Below are positions 1 through 12,154 of a DNA stretch of 64,000 nucleotides, piece by piece. Under the pieces are notes generated by a model. The model ran no database searches, was not told where the DNA came from, and saw nothing but the letters and a program-made list of their open reading frames with translations. A program made the translations under genes and the position numbers. Every line of letters starts with the position of its first letter. Position 1 is the first letter of the stretch. Source of the DNA: Callipepla californica brunnescens (lineage: Eukaryota > Chordata > Aves > Galliformes > Odontophoridae); assembly GCA_023055505.1 (NCBI GenBank), contig JALIRH010000030.1, positions 9,278,255-9,342,254 of the forward strand, in the 5' to 3' direction.

Positions 1-880
1 ATGTGTTGATCTGCCTGAGGGTAGGGAGGCCCTTCAGCGGGATCTGGATAGGCTAGACAGTTGGGCTGAGGTCAATGGGATGAGGTTCAATAAGGCCAAG
101 TGCCGGGTCCTGCACTTTGGCCACAATAACCCCATGCAATGCTATAGGCTTGGGGCAGAATGGCTTGAGGAGTGTATAGAGGAAAAGGACCTGGGGGTGT
201 TGGTTGATGCTCGGCTCAGTATGAGCCGGCAGTGTGCCCAGGTGGCCAAGAAGGCCAATGGCATCCTGGCCTGTATTAGGAATAGTGTGGCCAGCAGGAG
301 CAGGGAGGAGATCATCCCCCTGTACTCAGCTCTGGTGCGGCCGCACCTCGAGTACTGTGTTCAGTTTTGGGCCCCTCACTACAAGAGAGACATCGAGGCC
401 CTGGAGCGTGTTCAGAGAAGGGCAACAAAACTGGTGAGGGGTCTGGAGCACAGGTCTTACGAGGAGCGGCTGAGGGAGCTGGGATTGTTTAGTTTGGGGA
501 AAAGGAGGCTTAGAGGAGACCTCATCGCACTCTACAACTTCCTGAAGGGAGGCTGTGGTAAGGAGGGGGTCAGGTAACTAACTTCTCCCAGGTAACTAAT
601 GACAGGACGAGAGTGAATGGCCACAAGTTGTGCCGGGGAAGATTTAGATTAGACTTGAGGAAAAATTTTTTCTCTGAGAGAGTGGTCAGGCACTGGAATG
701 GCCAGCCTAGGGAGGTGGTTGAGGCACCATCCCTAGCGCTGTTCAAGCAGCGTTTAGATGAGGTGCTGAGGGATTTGATTTAGTAGCTTGGTGGGTAGGG
801 ATGGTGGTGTGAGGATGGTTGGACTAGATGAACTTGTAGGTCATTTCCAACCTAATGTATCTATGAATCTATCTATGAAA
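1..880 (+). mobile_element. CR1 LINE, 3' part, cut by the window edge
   Basis: The window opens inside the reverse-transcriptase ORF2 of a CR1 non-LTR retrotransposon. A 165-codon open stretch (80-577) carries the C-terminal CR1 hallmarks '[19 protein letters not shown]' and '[17 protein letters not shown]'. Decayed ORF2 sequence follows (a '[15 protein letters not shown]'-type segment), then the typical CR1 3' end with a short (ATCTATGA)n tail at about 855-880. It is non-autonomous here. The 5' part lies outside the window or is missing. The CR1 tail abuts the left edge of duplication copy A. Confidence 0.9.
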
Positions 881-3005
881 CACCTTCTGAATATGAGAAC
901 CTTCAGAAGCAGTTCCAGCCACGTTTCCTACCAGCACATGCACTCTGCAGACAGAGCCTGCAATGCCCCAGACATGGAATAGCTTCAACCAGAGCCACAG
1001 CCTGGTTACCCAATGTGCTGTGTGTGGTGATGAACCACACAGTTCCATTGTCCCAAGTGCGGGATGAGCTCCAACCACTGTTCCAACCCGGATCATGTAG
1101 AAAGAGATCCACTCAGGGCAGGAACTGCAAAAATGCCAGCACCGCAGGAAGAGCTTTATCCAGAACTTTGTCCACGTTGAATATTGCTCAGTGCTCGTGA
1201 GGGGAATGCCCTGCAAGAGTCTGTGCTGCAGGAAGAATTTCTCTCAGGGCTGACTTCTAATTTCTCATCGGAAAACCCCCAGTACTGAGACCTTGAGAAT
1301 GCTGGAGAACTCAGCATGAGAGAGACCCAGATGCTTCTCCCCCCACAGGAAGTGTTTGCAAAGGAGATGGCTTCACTGGAAACCTCTGCAGAAGTGACTT
1401 TATCCAGGAGCTTCAAATGGCCTTTCCTTCCTAACAAAAGAAATTCACTCTCCATGCCTTCTTTTCTCCTCTGCTCTTCCTGCAAGCAGCTTTTGGATGC
1501 CATCTCCTAAGGAAAATCAGCTGTGTACAGATGCTCTGTGTGTCTGTGTGCATGTTCTGGTTTCAGAAGTTTCAGAGTGCACTGATGCATGAAATAGAAG
1601 GGTCAGGAAAGCTGTAACGTGGCTTGTGGAATTTTTCTGAAAATAACCTGTAGTTGATGGTGAAGGGGGTGAATAAAGTAGGAGAGTTGTTCTGGAGCAA
1701 ATCTCAATGTATCTTGCTTTTTGTTCTAAAAATAAAAGACCACTTGTGGATTGAGGAATGGTACAAGGAAGTTTGATTTTCATGCTGACTCCAGTCCACT
1801 GTTTGCAACACAGGGAGGCATTTCTTTCACGCAAGCAATGTCATCCTTTTTCACAGAATTGCACATTGCCTCTACTCCTCTTCCCAAAAGATTTCACAGG
1901 AGATCAAAGCAGCTGTGAGACACCAAGCTTTGCTTGGCTCCACTAGATCTAATAAAAGCTGAGCTTGTTTCTCCCAAGTGCAGCATCCCATGTCTCAGGA
2001 GGTGGTGGGAGCAGAAGGCAGTGCAAACCCACAGGGTGCACAAGCAGCTTATCCCCGCAGCACAGAGATTTCAGTGTGCTCTCCAGTGCATGCTTGCCTC
2101 TTTTCTGAGCTTGAAGGTCTTTGATGTGACCTTGGAAATCATCTGGAAGAACTCGCGCAGAAGGGCCATCACATTTGCTGGGCTCTTCTCAAGCTGCAGT
2201 GCTTGGACTGCAGTTTGCAGGAAGTGGAGGTTGACTTTGGTGAGCTGGTGAAGCTGGCAGGAGCCTGCCCATGTCCTCAGGAGCTGTGAGTTTCTTTGTA
2301 GGATCCCTGAGCACTCCCTGCGAACCACAAGGAGATGATGCTTGCAGTATGGAGGAGCGCTGCTTCCTCCATCTCAGGGAGCAGGGGCCTGGTGTGGTGC
2401 AGGAGAGGTAGAGCAGGGCCCTGGGGGTTGGAGGAACACACAGCTCCAAGGAAAATGCGTGGGGAAGAAGCAAGCAGCTGGGAGGCTTAAGAATCCCCAG
2501 CAACATGAGATAGCAGCCCAGCCAAGAGCTGGGATGATGACTTATTTTTCAACTGCATCCAATTAATTCCTATCCTATGGCACTGCTCATGTGTTTCCCC
2601 TCTCCTTTCAGATTTCCCCAAGAAGCGTTCTCACTATTTTCTATTTTAATCTCATATCACTGTGTTCTCAGAAATGCTGATTTTGCTTTCCTAGATAAAG
2701 CAAACAAACAAACAAACACAGTGAGGTTGGTTTTCCGTTTTGCTCACTGAAATATTAAATAAAAATTAACTGCTGATTTCACCCCCCCATATTTTGTCGC
2801 ACGCCATGTCTAGCTGCATTAGGGGATGGAAAAATCACTTTCTTTCCTCTCTCCCTGTACCTTCTTTCCTTGTGCTTTGGGGAAGGTAAACCTTCTGTAG
2901 TGGATATGAGTACCTACAGAGCTATGACTGCAGTGCGCAGTCAGAAGGAACAGGAGCGTTTCCAATGCCAAAATAGGTTGTTTTCCTTGAGGTGGTAGCA
3001 TGGTG
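881..3005. other. Shared non-coding stretch (copy A), no gene seen
   Basis: No reading frame here resembles a known protein. Several short open frames exist on both strands in both copies, but they do not keep a common coding signature. AATAAA-like signals occur near 1731 and 2758, and a (CAAA)n run near 2700. Because in copy B this stretch directly follows the zinc-finger stop codon, it may be old 3' UTR or downstream sequence of such a gene. Confidence 0.6.
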
Positions 3006-3332
3006 GTTTAAACGGTTTACCAGGCTGGTTTGGCCCGGTTCTGTGACGATAGGTGCGGGGGACCCACGAACCCACTCCCCAGGAAAGGGGAAGGAGGAGA
3101 GTGAAAAGCGAGAAGGGAGATGGGTTTAGAAACAAAACAGCAGCAACGACCTGAGGAGGAAAGCTAATATACAAAATAAGTTATCAGGAAGCAAAATAAT
3201 ACAATATAATACAATATGATTGGAATGGAGGCTCATGAATCAGATCAAATGAGCAAGAGAAAGAATGTCCGATAAACCGAAGGCCTTACGCTAACGCTGA
3301 AGGCGGACGGCTGCAACTGACACCCACTGCTA
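3006..3332 (-). mobile_element. Antisense ERV LTR fragment (R-U5 end), copy A
   Basis: Read on the minus strand, this matches the downstream half of the LTR seen in full at 24172-24746. It includes the 'agcgttagcgtaaggcc' stretch, the A/T-rich 'attatattgt' stretch and the pyrimidine-rich end. The terminal TG..CA bases are not preserved. At 3332 the match stops abruptly inside the R region, where unrelated sequence begins, so it is a broken or nested solo LTR. Confidence 0.8.
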
Positions 3333-3907
3333 CAGCAGTTGTGTGTACTGCCAAGGCTCAGAAGCGCACACGTTGTCCTTGTGTCGATAGGGTCCCCCTG
3401 TAACCCTGTAGGGAGGCCAGAAGGTGTAGTATCATTGTCCCTCACCGAACACTACACACCCACATCCCACTGACTGTGAGAGAGCCTTGGGCAGTCTACA
3501 GCACCACACCTCCAGAGGCTGCAGATATGGCTTAACCCTTCTGTTCCAAGAGACAAACCAAGGGCTTTCCTTAACATTACAATCACCTGTTGCAATGGGA
3601 TTGCCAGTAAATGAGCACCTGAGTGACCGGAGTGGAGGAGCCCAGATCCACCCATTCTCTCTCTCTCTCTCCCTATCAGTGCTGCTTCCAGGAGTTCCTA
3701 TATGCTCAGAGCCTGCACAGGTTAACCCCCTCCCCTCCCTTGCTCTCTTACTACCAGCTCACCAGAGTTGAATGAGAGGTGGCGGCATTCCTTAACTCAA
3801 GCGGTTGCTGGGAGGGGTGAGTTAATTCCCCTTTCCTCTAGTATCTTGTTATATAGCACCTGTATCTCAAATGAGGGCTTAGTCACTGCCTTTATTTCCT
3901 TTACACT
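3333..3907. other. Unassigned stretch between LTR piece and CR1, copy A
   Basis: It holds a short (CT)n run at about 3656-3672 and no recognisable gene. It could be another decayed LTR or retroelement, but I see no clear terminal repeats. The same sequence lies at 17998-18572. Confidence 0.5.
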
Positions 3908-5506
3908 GCTCATCACGGGAGACTTCAACCATGCCAATATTGGTTGGAAGGAGAACAAGGCAGGGCACCAGCAATCCAAGAGTTTCCTGGAATGAGTTGA
4001 CGATAACTTCTTCTTCCAGGTGGTGCAGGAACCCAAGAGAAATTGTGCTCTGCTGGAACTCATCAATGTCTTCCCAGCAAGGAGAGGCTGATGAGTAATG
4101 TGGAGCTCCAGGGTCAAAAAATGATGGAGTTCAAGATCTTTACTGCATCAACGTGGGTATGCAAGCTCACTACTCTGGACTTCAGGAGAGCAGACATTGA
4201 CCTCTTCAGAGACCTACTTGGCAGGGTGATATGGTATAAAGCCCTGGAGGGAAGAGCAGACCAAGAAAAATTGTCAGTATTCAAGGACCATCTCCTCCAA
4301 GCCCAGGAGCAGTGCATGCCACAATGGAGGAGGGCAGGCAAGGATGCCTGGACGCCTCCGTGAATGAACCTGTTTCTCTTGGACTTACTTATCTGTCATA
4401 GTTGAAAGGCCATAGGAGTGTGGTGAAGTTCCCACTGTCTGTAGAAAGGGAAACATAACCCCCATTTTCAAGAAGGGAAAAAAAGAAAATCCAGGGAACT
4501 ACAGGCCAGTCAGTTTCACTTCTGTGCCTCGCAAGATCATGGAGCAGATCCTCCTGAAGGCCCATCTAAGGCACATGGAAAATAAAGACAGGGTGATTGG
4601 TGGTAACCAACACGGCTTCACCAAGATCACGTCATGCCTGACAAACATGGTGGCCTTTTATGATGGAGTTATGGCCTTAGTGGAGAAAGGAAGAGCAGCT
4701 CATGTCATCTACATGGACTTGTCCAAAGCATTGGACACACTGCCACGTGACATCCTGGTCACCAATTTGGATAGAAATTGATTTGAAGGACAGAACAATC
4801 CTTGGGTATGGAATTGGCTGAACAGTTCCACTCGGAGAGTTGTGGTCAATGGCTCAGTGTCCAAACGGAGTCCGGTGATGAGTGGTGTCCCTCAGGGATC
4901 AGTGCTGGGACCAGTGTTACTTAACATCTTTGTAGGAGACATAGGCTGTGGGATAGAGTGCACCCTCAGCAAGTTCGTGAATGACACCAAAAGGAGTGGT
5001 GCAGTTGACATGCTAGAGGGAAGAAGGTACCATACAAAGGCACCTGGACAGCCTTGAGAGATGGGCCTAAGCCAGCCTCATGAAATTCAGTAAAGTCAAT
5101 TGCAAGGTCCTGCAACCTGGGTTGGCACAAATATGAGCACAGAAGGGATTGAGAGCAGCCCTGAGAAGGACCCCACCTGGAGTACTGCATCCCGTTCTGG
5201 AGCCCCCAACACAAGAAGGACGTGCAGGTGTTGGAGCAGGTCCAGAGAAGGGCTCCAAAGATGATCAGAGGGCTGGAGCACCTCCCCTACGAGGACAGGC
5301 TGAGAGATCTGGGGCTTTTCAGCCTGGAGAAGAGAAGGCTCCAGGGAGGCCTTAGGGAGGCCTTCCAGTACCTGGAGGGGACCTACAGGAAAGCTGGGAA
5401 GGAACGCTTTTTAAGGGAATATAGCAGCAGAACAAGGGAAATTGGCTTTGAACTGGAAAGGGATGCAGTTTAGACTAGATACTAGGAGAAATTCCACCTG
5501 TGAGGG
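3908..5506 (+). mobile_element. CR1 LINE, decayed, interrupted by the provirus (copy A)
   Basis: ORF2 remnants occur in order: the endonuclease end ('GDFNHANIGWKENKAGHQ', about 3920-3970), RT with 'NYRPVSFTS' (about 4500) and 'SGVPQGSVLGPVLLNIFV' (about 4880-4935), a decayed active-site region (FVND in place of YADD, about 4972-4983), and the C-terminal 'LERVQRRA'-like region (about 5225-5270). Frameshifts and stops are frequent. The CR1 text runs to '..tgtgaggg' at 5506 and is cut by the TGTCA start of the 5' LTR. The rest of the CR1 3' end is not found after either 3' LTR. Confidence 0.88.
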
Positions 5507-5805
5507 TGTCATGGTTATCTGATTTTTGGCATTGGTATTCCACTTCATAACATCATGTAGTGCATTAAGAGTTAAAGAGTTAATACTCCAGCTCTATGGA
5601 TCATTGATATTTCCAGGTATACTTATCTCAGAAGGGAAGAAGAACTACATTCCCCAGAGGACTTTGCAATGCATTGCATTTTTACGCATTTCCGCTCAGA
5701 GAGAAAAGATAAAAACTGTCTGCGGTCACGGGACACTCTCTTTCCTTTGGGATCGACTCAGCATTGGGTGCTCGCTGCTGTCTCGCCTTTAGCGTTAGCA
5801 TAAGG
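5507..5805 (+). mobile_element. 5' LTR of provirus A, lacking U5
   Basis: It starts TGTCATGG like the other LTRs here and has a TATA-like AGATAAAAA at 5707-5715 with the conserved 'gcggtcacgggacactctc' just downstream (probable start of R). Homology with the complete LTRs ends at 'gcgttagcataagg' (5805). The U5 part, the CA end and a primer-binding site are absent, and internal sequence follows directly. The 62-bp U3 segment missing from the 3' LTR of this provirus is present. Confidence 0.85.
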
Positions 5806-5868
5806 GTCTGGCTTATGCCAATCAGACCTTATTCACTACTATCCCAGAGAGGCATAGTTTTTGAAATA

Positions 5869-6229
5869 GAGCAAGAGAGTCTCCAAGCTGAAAAAGATGT
5901 TGTCCATATCCAGAAAGAGTCTTTTAGCTGACAATCAGACTCTCCTGTCCAATTTAGACAGACTCCATTCTGATCAAGACACCCTCCAGACCAAGCAAGT
6001 CGCATTTCAGATCTAGAAAAACGCCCTCCAGGTCGAAAGAGATGCTCTCCAACCTGAGCAAGATGCCCTCCAGTCCAAACTCAACAACCCTCAGTGTCAA
6101 CAAGATGGTCTCCAAGCTGAGTACAATGTCCTCCAACCTGAAAGAGACACCCTCCAGTCTGAGTGAGACATCCTCCTGTCTGAACGGTACTCCTTCAGAA
6201 CTGAGCGAGGTGCGTACCAGCCACAATAG
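5869..6229 (+). pseudogene. Gag remnant with heptad-like LQxE repeats, provirus A
   Basis: Read in one frame, the sequence gives a chain of short repeats of the type LQ-x-E-R-D-x-LQ, as expected for a coiled coil. It is broken by a two-base loss near 5930 relative to copy B and by in-frame stops. It lies where gag should be, between the 5' LTR and the protease, but there is no room for capsid or nucleocapsid. It is therefore a gag-like or accessory remnant after a large deletion. Assignment to gag rests on position only. Confidence 0.55.
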
Positions 6230-6331
6230 CCCCTGCCCCTCAGCCAGGTGTGGGGAAAGGGATAACAGAGTGTATTGGACTGTGTAGATTCGATGGCCAT
6301 GGACCATCAGTAACACAAAAAATATGAGGCA

Positions 6332-9300
6332 TTGGTGGACACTGGTGCACAATGCACTCTAATGCCCTCGAGTCACCAAGGGACAGATTTAATTTCTGGG
6401 GTGACTGGCTGTTCCCAAGAGTTGACCAAGCTGGAGGCTGAAATAAGTCTCACTGGTAAAGATTGGCAAAATCATCTTATTGTGACTGGCCCAGGGGCTC
6501 CATGTATACTTGGTATTGATTACCTCAGAAGGGGATATTTTAAGGATCTCAAGGGGTATCGATGGGCTGCTGTGGACATAGATAACATTGAGCAGCTGTC
6601 TGCTTAGCCTGGCCTGTCGGAAGATCCGTCTGTTGTGGGGTTTCTACAAGTGGAGGAGCAACAGGTCCTGACTGCTACAAAAACAGTGCACAGATGGCAG
6701 CACCACACCAACAGGGATTCCTTGCTTCCCATTCATAAACTGATTCGTCAGCTAAAGAGCCAGGGAGTGATCAGCAAAACCCACTCACCGTTTAGCTGCC
6801 ATATATGGCCAGTGCGTAAAGCCGGTGCAGAACGGAGGCTGACGGTAGATGACCGTGGCCTGAATGAAGTCACACCCCCACTGAGTGATGCTGTGCCGGA
6901 CATGCTTCAACTCCAATATGAACTGGAGTCAAAAGCAGCCAAGTGGTATGCCACCACTGACATTGCTAACGCCTTCTTTTCAATTCCTCTGGCCACAGAA
7001 TGCAGGCCGCAGTTTGCCATCACCTGGAGGGGCGTTCAGTACACCTGGAACCGTTTGCCCCAGGGGTGGAAGCACAGCCCAACCATTTGCCATGGATTGA
7101 TCCAAACTGCATTGGAACAGGGCGGTGCTCCTGAGCACTTACAAGACATTGATGATATCAGTGTGTGGGGCAATACAGCAGGGGAAGTTTTCAAGTAAGG
7201 AGAGAGAATAATCTAGATCCTCCTGCAAGCTGGCTTTGCTGTTAAGCGAGGCAAAGTGAAAGGGCCTGCACAGGAAATTCAGTTCCTCGGTAGAAAGTGG
7301 CAACATGGACGTCGTCACATCCCAGCAGATGTGATTGACAAAATTACTGCTATATCTCCACCGACTAGTAAGACAGAGACCCAAGCTTTTCTGGGTGTAG
7401 TGGGCTTTTGGAGAATGCATGTTCCAAACTACAGCCTCATGGTGAGTCCCACTTTATCAGGTGATGCAGAAGAAGAATGATTTTGTATGGGGCCCTGAGC
7501 AGCAGTAGGCTTTTGAGCAAATTAAGCAGGAGATAGCCCGTGCCGTGGGCCTGGGGCTAGTGTGGATGGGACATGATGTAAGGAACATCCTCTACACTGC
7601 TGCTGGAAAGGAAGGTCCCACTTGGAGTCTGTGGCAAAGAGCCTCTGGAGAGACCCGAGGCCGACTCCTGGGATTTTGGAGCAGAGCGTACAGGGGGTCT
7701 GAGGAGTGCTACATTCCAACTGAGAAGGAGATCTTAGCCACGTACGAGGGGGTGCGAGCTGCTTCCGAAGTAATCGGTACTGAAACGCAGCTCCTCCTGG
7801 CACATCGACTACCAGTGCTGAACTGGATGTTCAAAGGAAAGGTTCCCTCCACCCATCATGCTACTGATGCCACTTGGAGTAAGTGTATTGCGCTGATTAC
7901 ACAGCGAGTTCAGATGGGGAACAACAACCGTCCAGTAATCCTGGAGGTGATCATGGACTGGCCTGAAGGTAAAAAGTTTGAAACAACACCAGCAGAGGGG
8001 GTGTCACGTGCTAAAGAAGCCCCACCATATAATGAACAAACAGAAGATGAAAAGAAATACGCCCTGTTCACAGATGGATCATGTCGCTTTGTGGGAAAGC
8101 ACCGCAAATGGAAATCTGCTGTGTGGAGTCCCATGCAACAAGTTGCAGAGACCACTGAAGGCGAAGGAGAATCAAGTCAATTTGCAGAAGTAAAGGCTGT
8201 CCAATTAGCCTTAAATATTGCTGAACGTGAGAGGTGGCCAGTGCTTTATCTTTACGCTGACTCATGGATGGTGGCAAATGCTTTTATGGGGGTGGTTACA
8301 GCAGTGGGAACAAAATGGTTGGCAACGGAAGGGTAAACCTATTTGGGCCGCTGAACTGTGGAAAGATATTGCTGCCCGAGTAAAGAACATGGTTGTAAAG
8401 GTGTGCCGTGTAGATGCGCATGTTCCTAAGAGCCGGGCGACTGAAGAACAACAAAACAACCACCAGGTAGATCGAGCTGCCAAAGTTAAGGTGACTCAGA
8501 CTTGGACTGGCAACATAAGAGTGAATTATTTCTAGCTCGGTGGGCCCATGAGACCTCGGGCCATCAGGGGAGGGATGCAACATATAAGTGGGCTAGAGAC
8601 CGAGGGGTGGACTTAACTATGGATGCCATCGCACAGGTGATCCATGACTGTGATACCTGCGCCACACTTAAACAAGCCAAGAGGATGAAACCTCTCTGGC
8701 AGGAAGGGCAATGGCAAAAATATAAATATGGGGAGGCGTGGCAGGTTGATTATATCACGTTGCTGCAATCTCGCAATGGTAAGCGTTATGTGCTCACCAT
8801 GGTGGAGGCGACCACTGGGTAGCTTGAAACATATACAGTACCCCATGCTACCACCCGAAACACCATTCTAGGTCTGGAGAAACAAGTCCTGTGGTGACAT
8901 GGTACTCCAGAAAGAATTGAGTCTGATAATGGAACTCATTTTAAAAATTCTAATGTAAATACTTGGGCCAAAGATCATGGCATTGAGTGGATTTATCATA
9001 TCCCCTATCACGCACCAGCTTCTGGTAAAACTGAAAGATACAATGGATTGTTAAAAACCATGTTGAAAGCAATGGGTGGTGGAACATTTAAGCACTGGGA
9101 GAAAAATTTGTCAGAAGCCACCTGGTTGGTCAACACCCGAGGATCCATCAGTCGCGATGGTCCTGCCCAATCCAGCTCTCTGCCTACTGTAGAGGGAGAT
9201 AAGGTCCCTGTAGTACATGTGAAGAACATGTTGGGAAACGCGGTTTGGGTCCTTCCAGGTTCTGGAGAGGGGAAACCTCACCGTGGAACTGTCTTTGCTC

Positions 9301-9395
9301 AAGGACCTGGGTCTACCTGGTGGGTGATGCAGAAGAATGGGGATGTTCAATATGTACCACAAGGGAATTTGATGTCTGGAGACCGCCCTCAGTAA
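6332..9395 (+). pseudogene. ERV-L-like pol (PR-RT-RNase H-IN), badly broken, provirus A
   Basis: Remnants in order: aspartic protease with DTGA near the start (about 6337-6350) and an ILGIDYL flap-end motif (about 6510-6530); RT with 'LPQGWKHSP' and an altered active site, DIDD at 7145-7156 where copy B has YIDD; RNase H with TDGS; integrase with HxxxxxH, CxxC and D,D,E-type positions. Breaks include stops at 6605 (TAG), 7196 (TAA), 7506 (TAG), 8820 (TAG) and 8895 (TGA), one-base insertions near 7450 and 8285, and a four-base loss near 8496. There is no env and no dUTPase. No functional product is possible. The class III (ERV-L) assignment rests on RT and integrase style and is by eye. Confidence 0.85.
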
Positions 9396-9490
9396 TTCTA
9401 TGTATATTCTTGTATATATGTTGTGTGTGTGTATCTAATGCATGTTAATCATTGTTCTTCTGTATCTATCAAGCATGATATAGTGATGTG

Positions 9491-9505
9491 GAATAAGGGG
9501 TGGAA
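9491..9505 (+). other. Polypurine tract, provirus A
   Basis: A purine run (gaataaggggtggaa) directly before the TGTCA start of the 3' LTR, the normal site for plus-strand priming. It is identical in provirus B. Confidence 0.8.
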
Positions 9506-10062
9506 TGTCATGGTTTTATGATTTTTTGGTAATGGTATTCCGTATCATAACATCATGTAGTGCATTAAGAGTCAAAGAGAACTGCATTCCCCAGAAGAAT
9601 TTGCGATGCTTTGTATTTTTTCACGTGTTTTCTTCTCAGAGAGAACCAATAAAAACTCTCTGCGGTCACGGGACATTCTCTTTTTCCTCTAGGATCACTT
9701 AGGAGTGGGTGCTCGCTGCCGTCCGCCTTCAGCGTTAGCGTAAGGCCTTCGGTTTATCGGGCACTCACTCTCTGTCTCTCTCTCTCTGTCACTCTCTCTC
9801 TCTCTCTCTCTCTTACGCATTTTGTTTGATTCATTGGGCTTAATTCCAAATTGTATTGTATTATATTGTGTTATTTACTTCCTGGTCTTATTCAGTAAAT
9901 TAGCTTTTCCCACTCAGATCGTTGCCGCTGTTTTGTTTCGGGGCTTGTCTTCCTTTTTCCCTTTTTCCCTTTCCCCCTTCCCCTTGTCCGGGGTGTGGGC
10001 CTGGGGGTCTCCTTCCTCAGTTGTCACGGTGCCGGGCCGAACCAGCTCACAAACCCCTGACA
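9506..10062 (+). mobile_element. 3' LTR of provirus A
   Basis: Complete LTR, TGTCA...TGACA, 557 bp. It has a TATA-like/poly(A)-like AATAAAAA at about 9649-9656, the conserved 'gcggtcacgggacattctc' after it, and a long (CT)n expansion at about 9767-9812 in R/U5. About 60 bp of U3 present in the 5' LTR and in copy B's 3' LTR are missing. It is more different from copy B's 3' LTR than the rest of the duplication, and its right flank is unrelated, so an LTR-LTR exchange is likely. Confidence 0.9.
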
Positions 10063-11859
10063 CCCTGGAAACACAAAAAACAAATTTCAGTCTCCTCTCC
10101 AGCCCCAGAGGCTTCGAATGCTAACACTGGGATATTGGGTTTCCTAGATCTCTGCAGATAAGGACATTCTTGCTTCCAATGTGTTCCTGCCCAACCGCCA
10201 GGTAACACAGCATTTCACAACAGGAATTTGCAGTGTCTCTGCCCCAGGGTCTTTCTCTGAGAGCTCTGGGAACCGACCAGGGTGGGAGGGGGTGGTCACA
10301 CAATTGTTTCTCATTCCAGTCTTCATCTATCTTGGCTGGTGCAAACTGCAACCATCACAACAGTCTGAATACACTTTCATCTAAATACACTTTATGATGG
10401 ACAATTGTCCCTCCTCACATTGCTAGGTAATGGATTCTGCCAGCTCCCTCAAGGCATGGTTGTACATCACATTCCCCCAGGGAAAGTCATAACCAATTTC
10501 TCCCAACAAAATGGGAACTTCTTGTTTTTCCACAGACCCCAGGTTTCAACAAGTTACTTTAACCATTTGTCCAATCTACCAATGATTACAATTTTCAACA
10601 AGTTTTCTCTGCAGTTTCCCACAGCCAACTCCTCCATGTCTGGAATGTCTGGAATGTACAAACTGCCTTCACACACTCTAACACACACACTGCTGCAGCT
10701 ACAAAAGTAAAAAGCAAAGCTTAACACACTCTGCAGACCTGCCACATACACACACCACAGAGAGAGGAAAAAAATGACACGCTTGGCACCCTCACAGTAC
10801 TACTCACAGCCATGTTCACAGACAACATCACAATGCCGGCAGCCATAACACAACACAGTTCCCAATAACCCTAGCTCTTCAGTTTCTCCTGGAGGTCTGG
10901 AATCTCTCAAGCACACCCTCACCACCGTTCTTGCAGGAAGATGTGTTGCCCAGGGGACCTGAATCTCTCAAGTACTACTCAAACCCCATTTCTCTTGGTG
11001 GGCTTTTCTAAACATGCCCTCACTACGTTGTTATCTGCGTCAAGTGACCACTGACTTCTTTTATTTCACAATCAGCTTCATCCCTGAAACCTCTGACTCA
11101 CTTACATCCACTTTTTCCCAGTTTGGAAGATTCCATTAATTATGAGACCACAGTGTGCCACTTTTAAAAACAGTGTATGTGGAATATGACAAAAATGTGC
11201 TTGCATCTTTTGAGGCAAAAAGTATTCTATTATCACTCCAGTGATTCTTCTGTGGCAAAACCATTGGAGGCAGAAAATAAAATTCAATTTTGTTCCCAGT
11301 ACAGAATTATTGAGGGAAAACAAGACTGTTCACCCGCAAAAGCTGAAATGGAAAGCTTTACAAGTAGCACATATGCATTCTTTTTGCGATACTAATATAT
11401 CGGTTCTTAAACTAATGTATTAATCCCTATGGCTAAGAAAACCAACCTATATCTCCTCTACACAAACTCCCAAGTACCCTGAGAGCAGTTCCTTCTGGGT
11501 GGCCCTAAATTCTGTAGATATACACCAGTGAACATCAGAGCAGGCCGTCTAACAGCAGTCTGCTTAAGCATGCTCACACCTTCAAAAGAAGACCTAACAG
11601 AGAAACCAGGAGAAGTGGTTAGGACTAAAACCTTCCCAGCTGCATGGAGATGCTGTCCTCTGGAGCCGGTGACTGCTTCTTGCTGACACATGCTGACGGC
11701 TGAGAAAAGTAAAAGTAAAGCATGGCCTGGAATATAGTGATGCCTGACGACATGGATGTGCAAATGTCCCCAGCGAAGGAAGCAAAGACACGGCAAAAAA
11801 CATTACTTAATTAGCGTAACAAAACCCAGCCCTCAGCCCTTCTTCCCTCCCCCCTTTCT
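10063..11859. other. No gene seen (upstream of the zinc-finger gene)
   Basis: Ordinary, mildly A/T-rich sequence with only short uninformative frames. A (CACA)-rich patch lies near 10670-10760. A retroelement origin for part of it is possible, but I find no diagnostic ends. Confidence 0.5.
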
Positions 11860-12154
11860 CCCTCCCTCCCCTCCTCCTGTCCCCGGGAGCAGATGTGAGC
11901 TGAGAATGAGCAGTGAAAGTGCCCGAGGCCTGGCAGCCGGCTCGGGGCGTGCTCGCTGTGGCACCTGAGCCTGTGCTGAAGCAGCCAGAGCCTGGCTGGA
12001 AGCCATCCGGGCAGCACCGTGGTGGCAGGAGGTGCACCAAGGCCGTCCTGCGGCCAGCTCCGCGCTGAGGGCACTCGGCATCCTGTGCTCTGCGCGACTC
12101 CAAGGAGCCCGGTTGCCTGCAACAGAGCTGGGAGCAGCCTGCTCTGCACCCAAG
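11860..12154 (+). promoter_or_regulatory. Candidate promoter and non-coding first exon of the KRAB zinc-finger gene
   Basis: The sequence becomes GC-rich with several CpGs after a pyrimidine run (about 11822-11882). It ends in a good 5' splice site CAAG|GTAGGT at 12154/12155. No start codon leads into the downstream frame, so this would be a 5' UTR exon. It is placed about 1.7 kb before the first coding exon, as in many KRAB zinc-finger genes. This is inference from composition and one splice site. Confidence 0.4.

Larger units (their letters stand above)
881..10062. repeat. Segmental duplication, copy A
   Basis: This stretch matches 15545-24746 in the same orientation, in the same order and nearly base for base (offset 14664-14669, drifting with small indels). 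It contains, in order, a non-coding stretch, an antisense LTR piece, a CR1 and an ERV provirus. In the 120 bases compared by eye at 1741-1860 I count three differences. The pol and 3' LTR parts differ more. The left edge is the CR1 tail; the right edge is the end of the 3' LTR. Sequence after the LTR (10063 on) is unrelated to that after copy B. Confidence 0.93.

Noticed and set aside
869..1216. Minus-strand frame present in both duplication copies (also 15606-15881)
   Set aside because: The shared presence reflects the duplication, not selection; the frames differ in length and carry no recognised domain.
5954..6352. A Leu-rich minus-strand frame opposite the gag remnant
   Set aside because: It is the mirror of the plus-strand heptad repeats; the plus strand agrees with the proviral orientation and follows the LTR.
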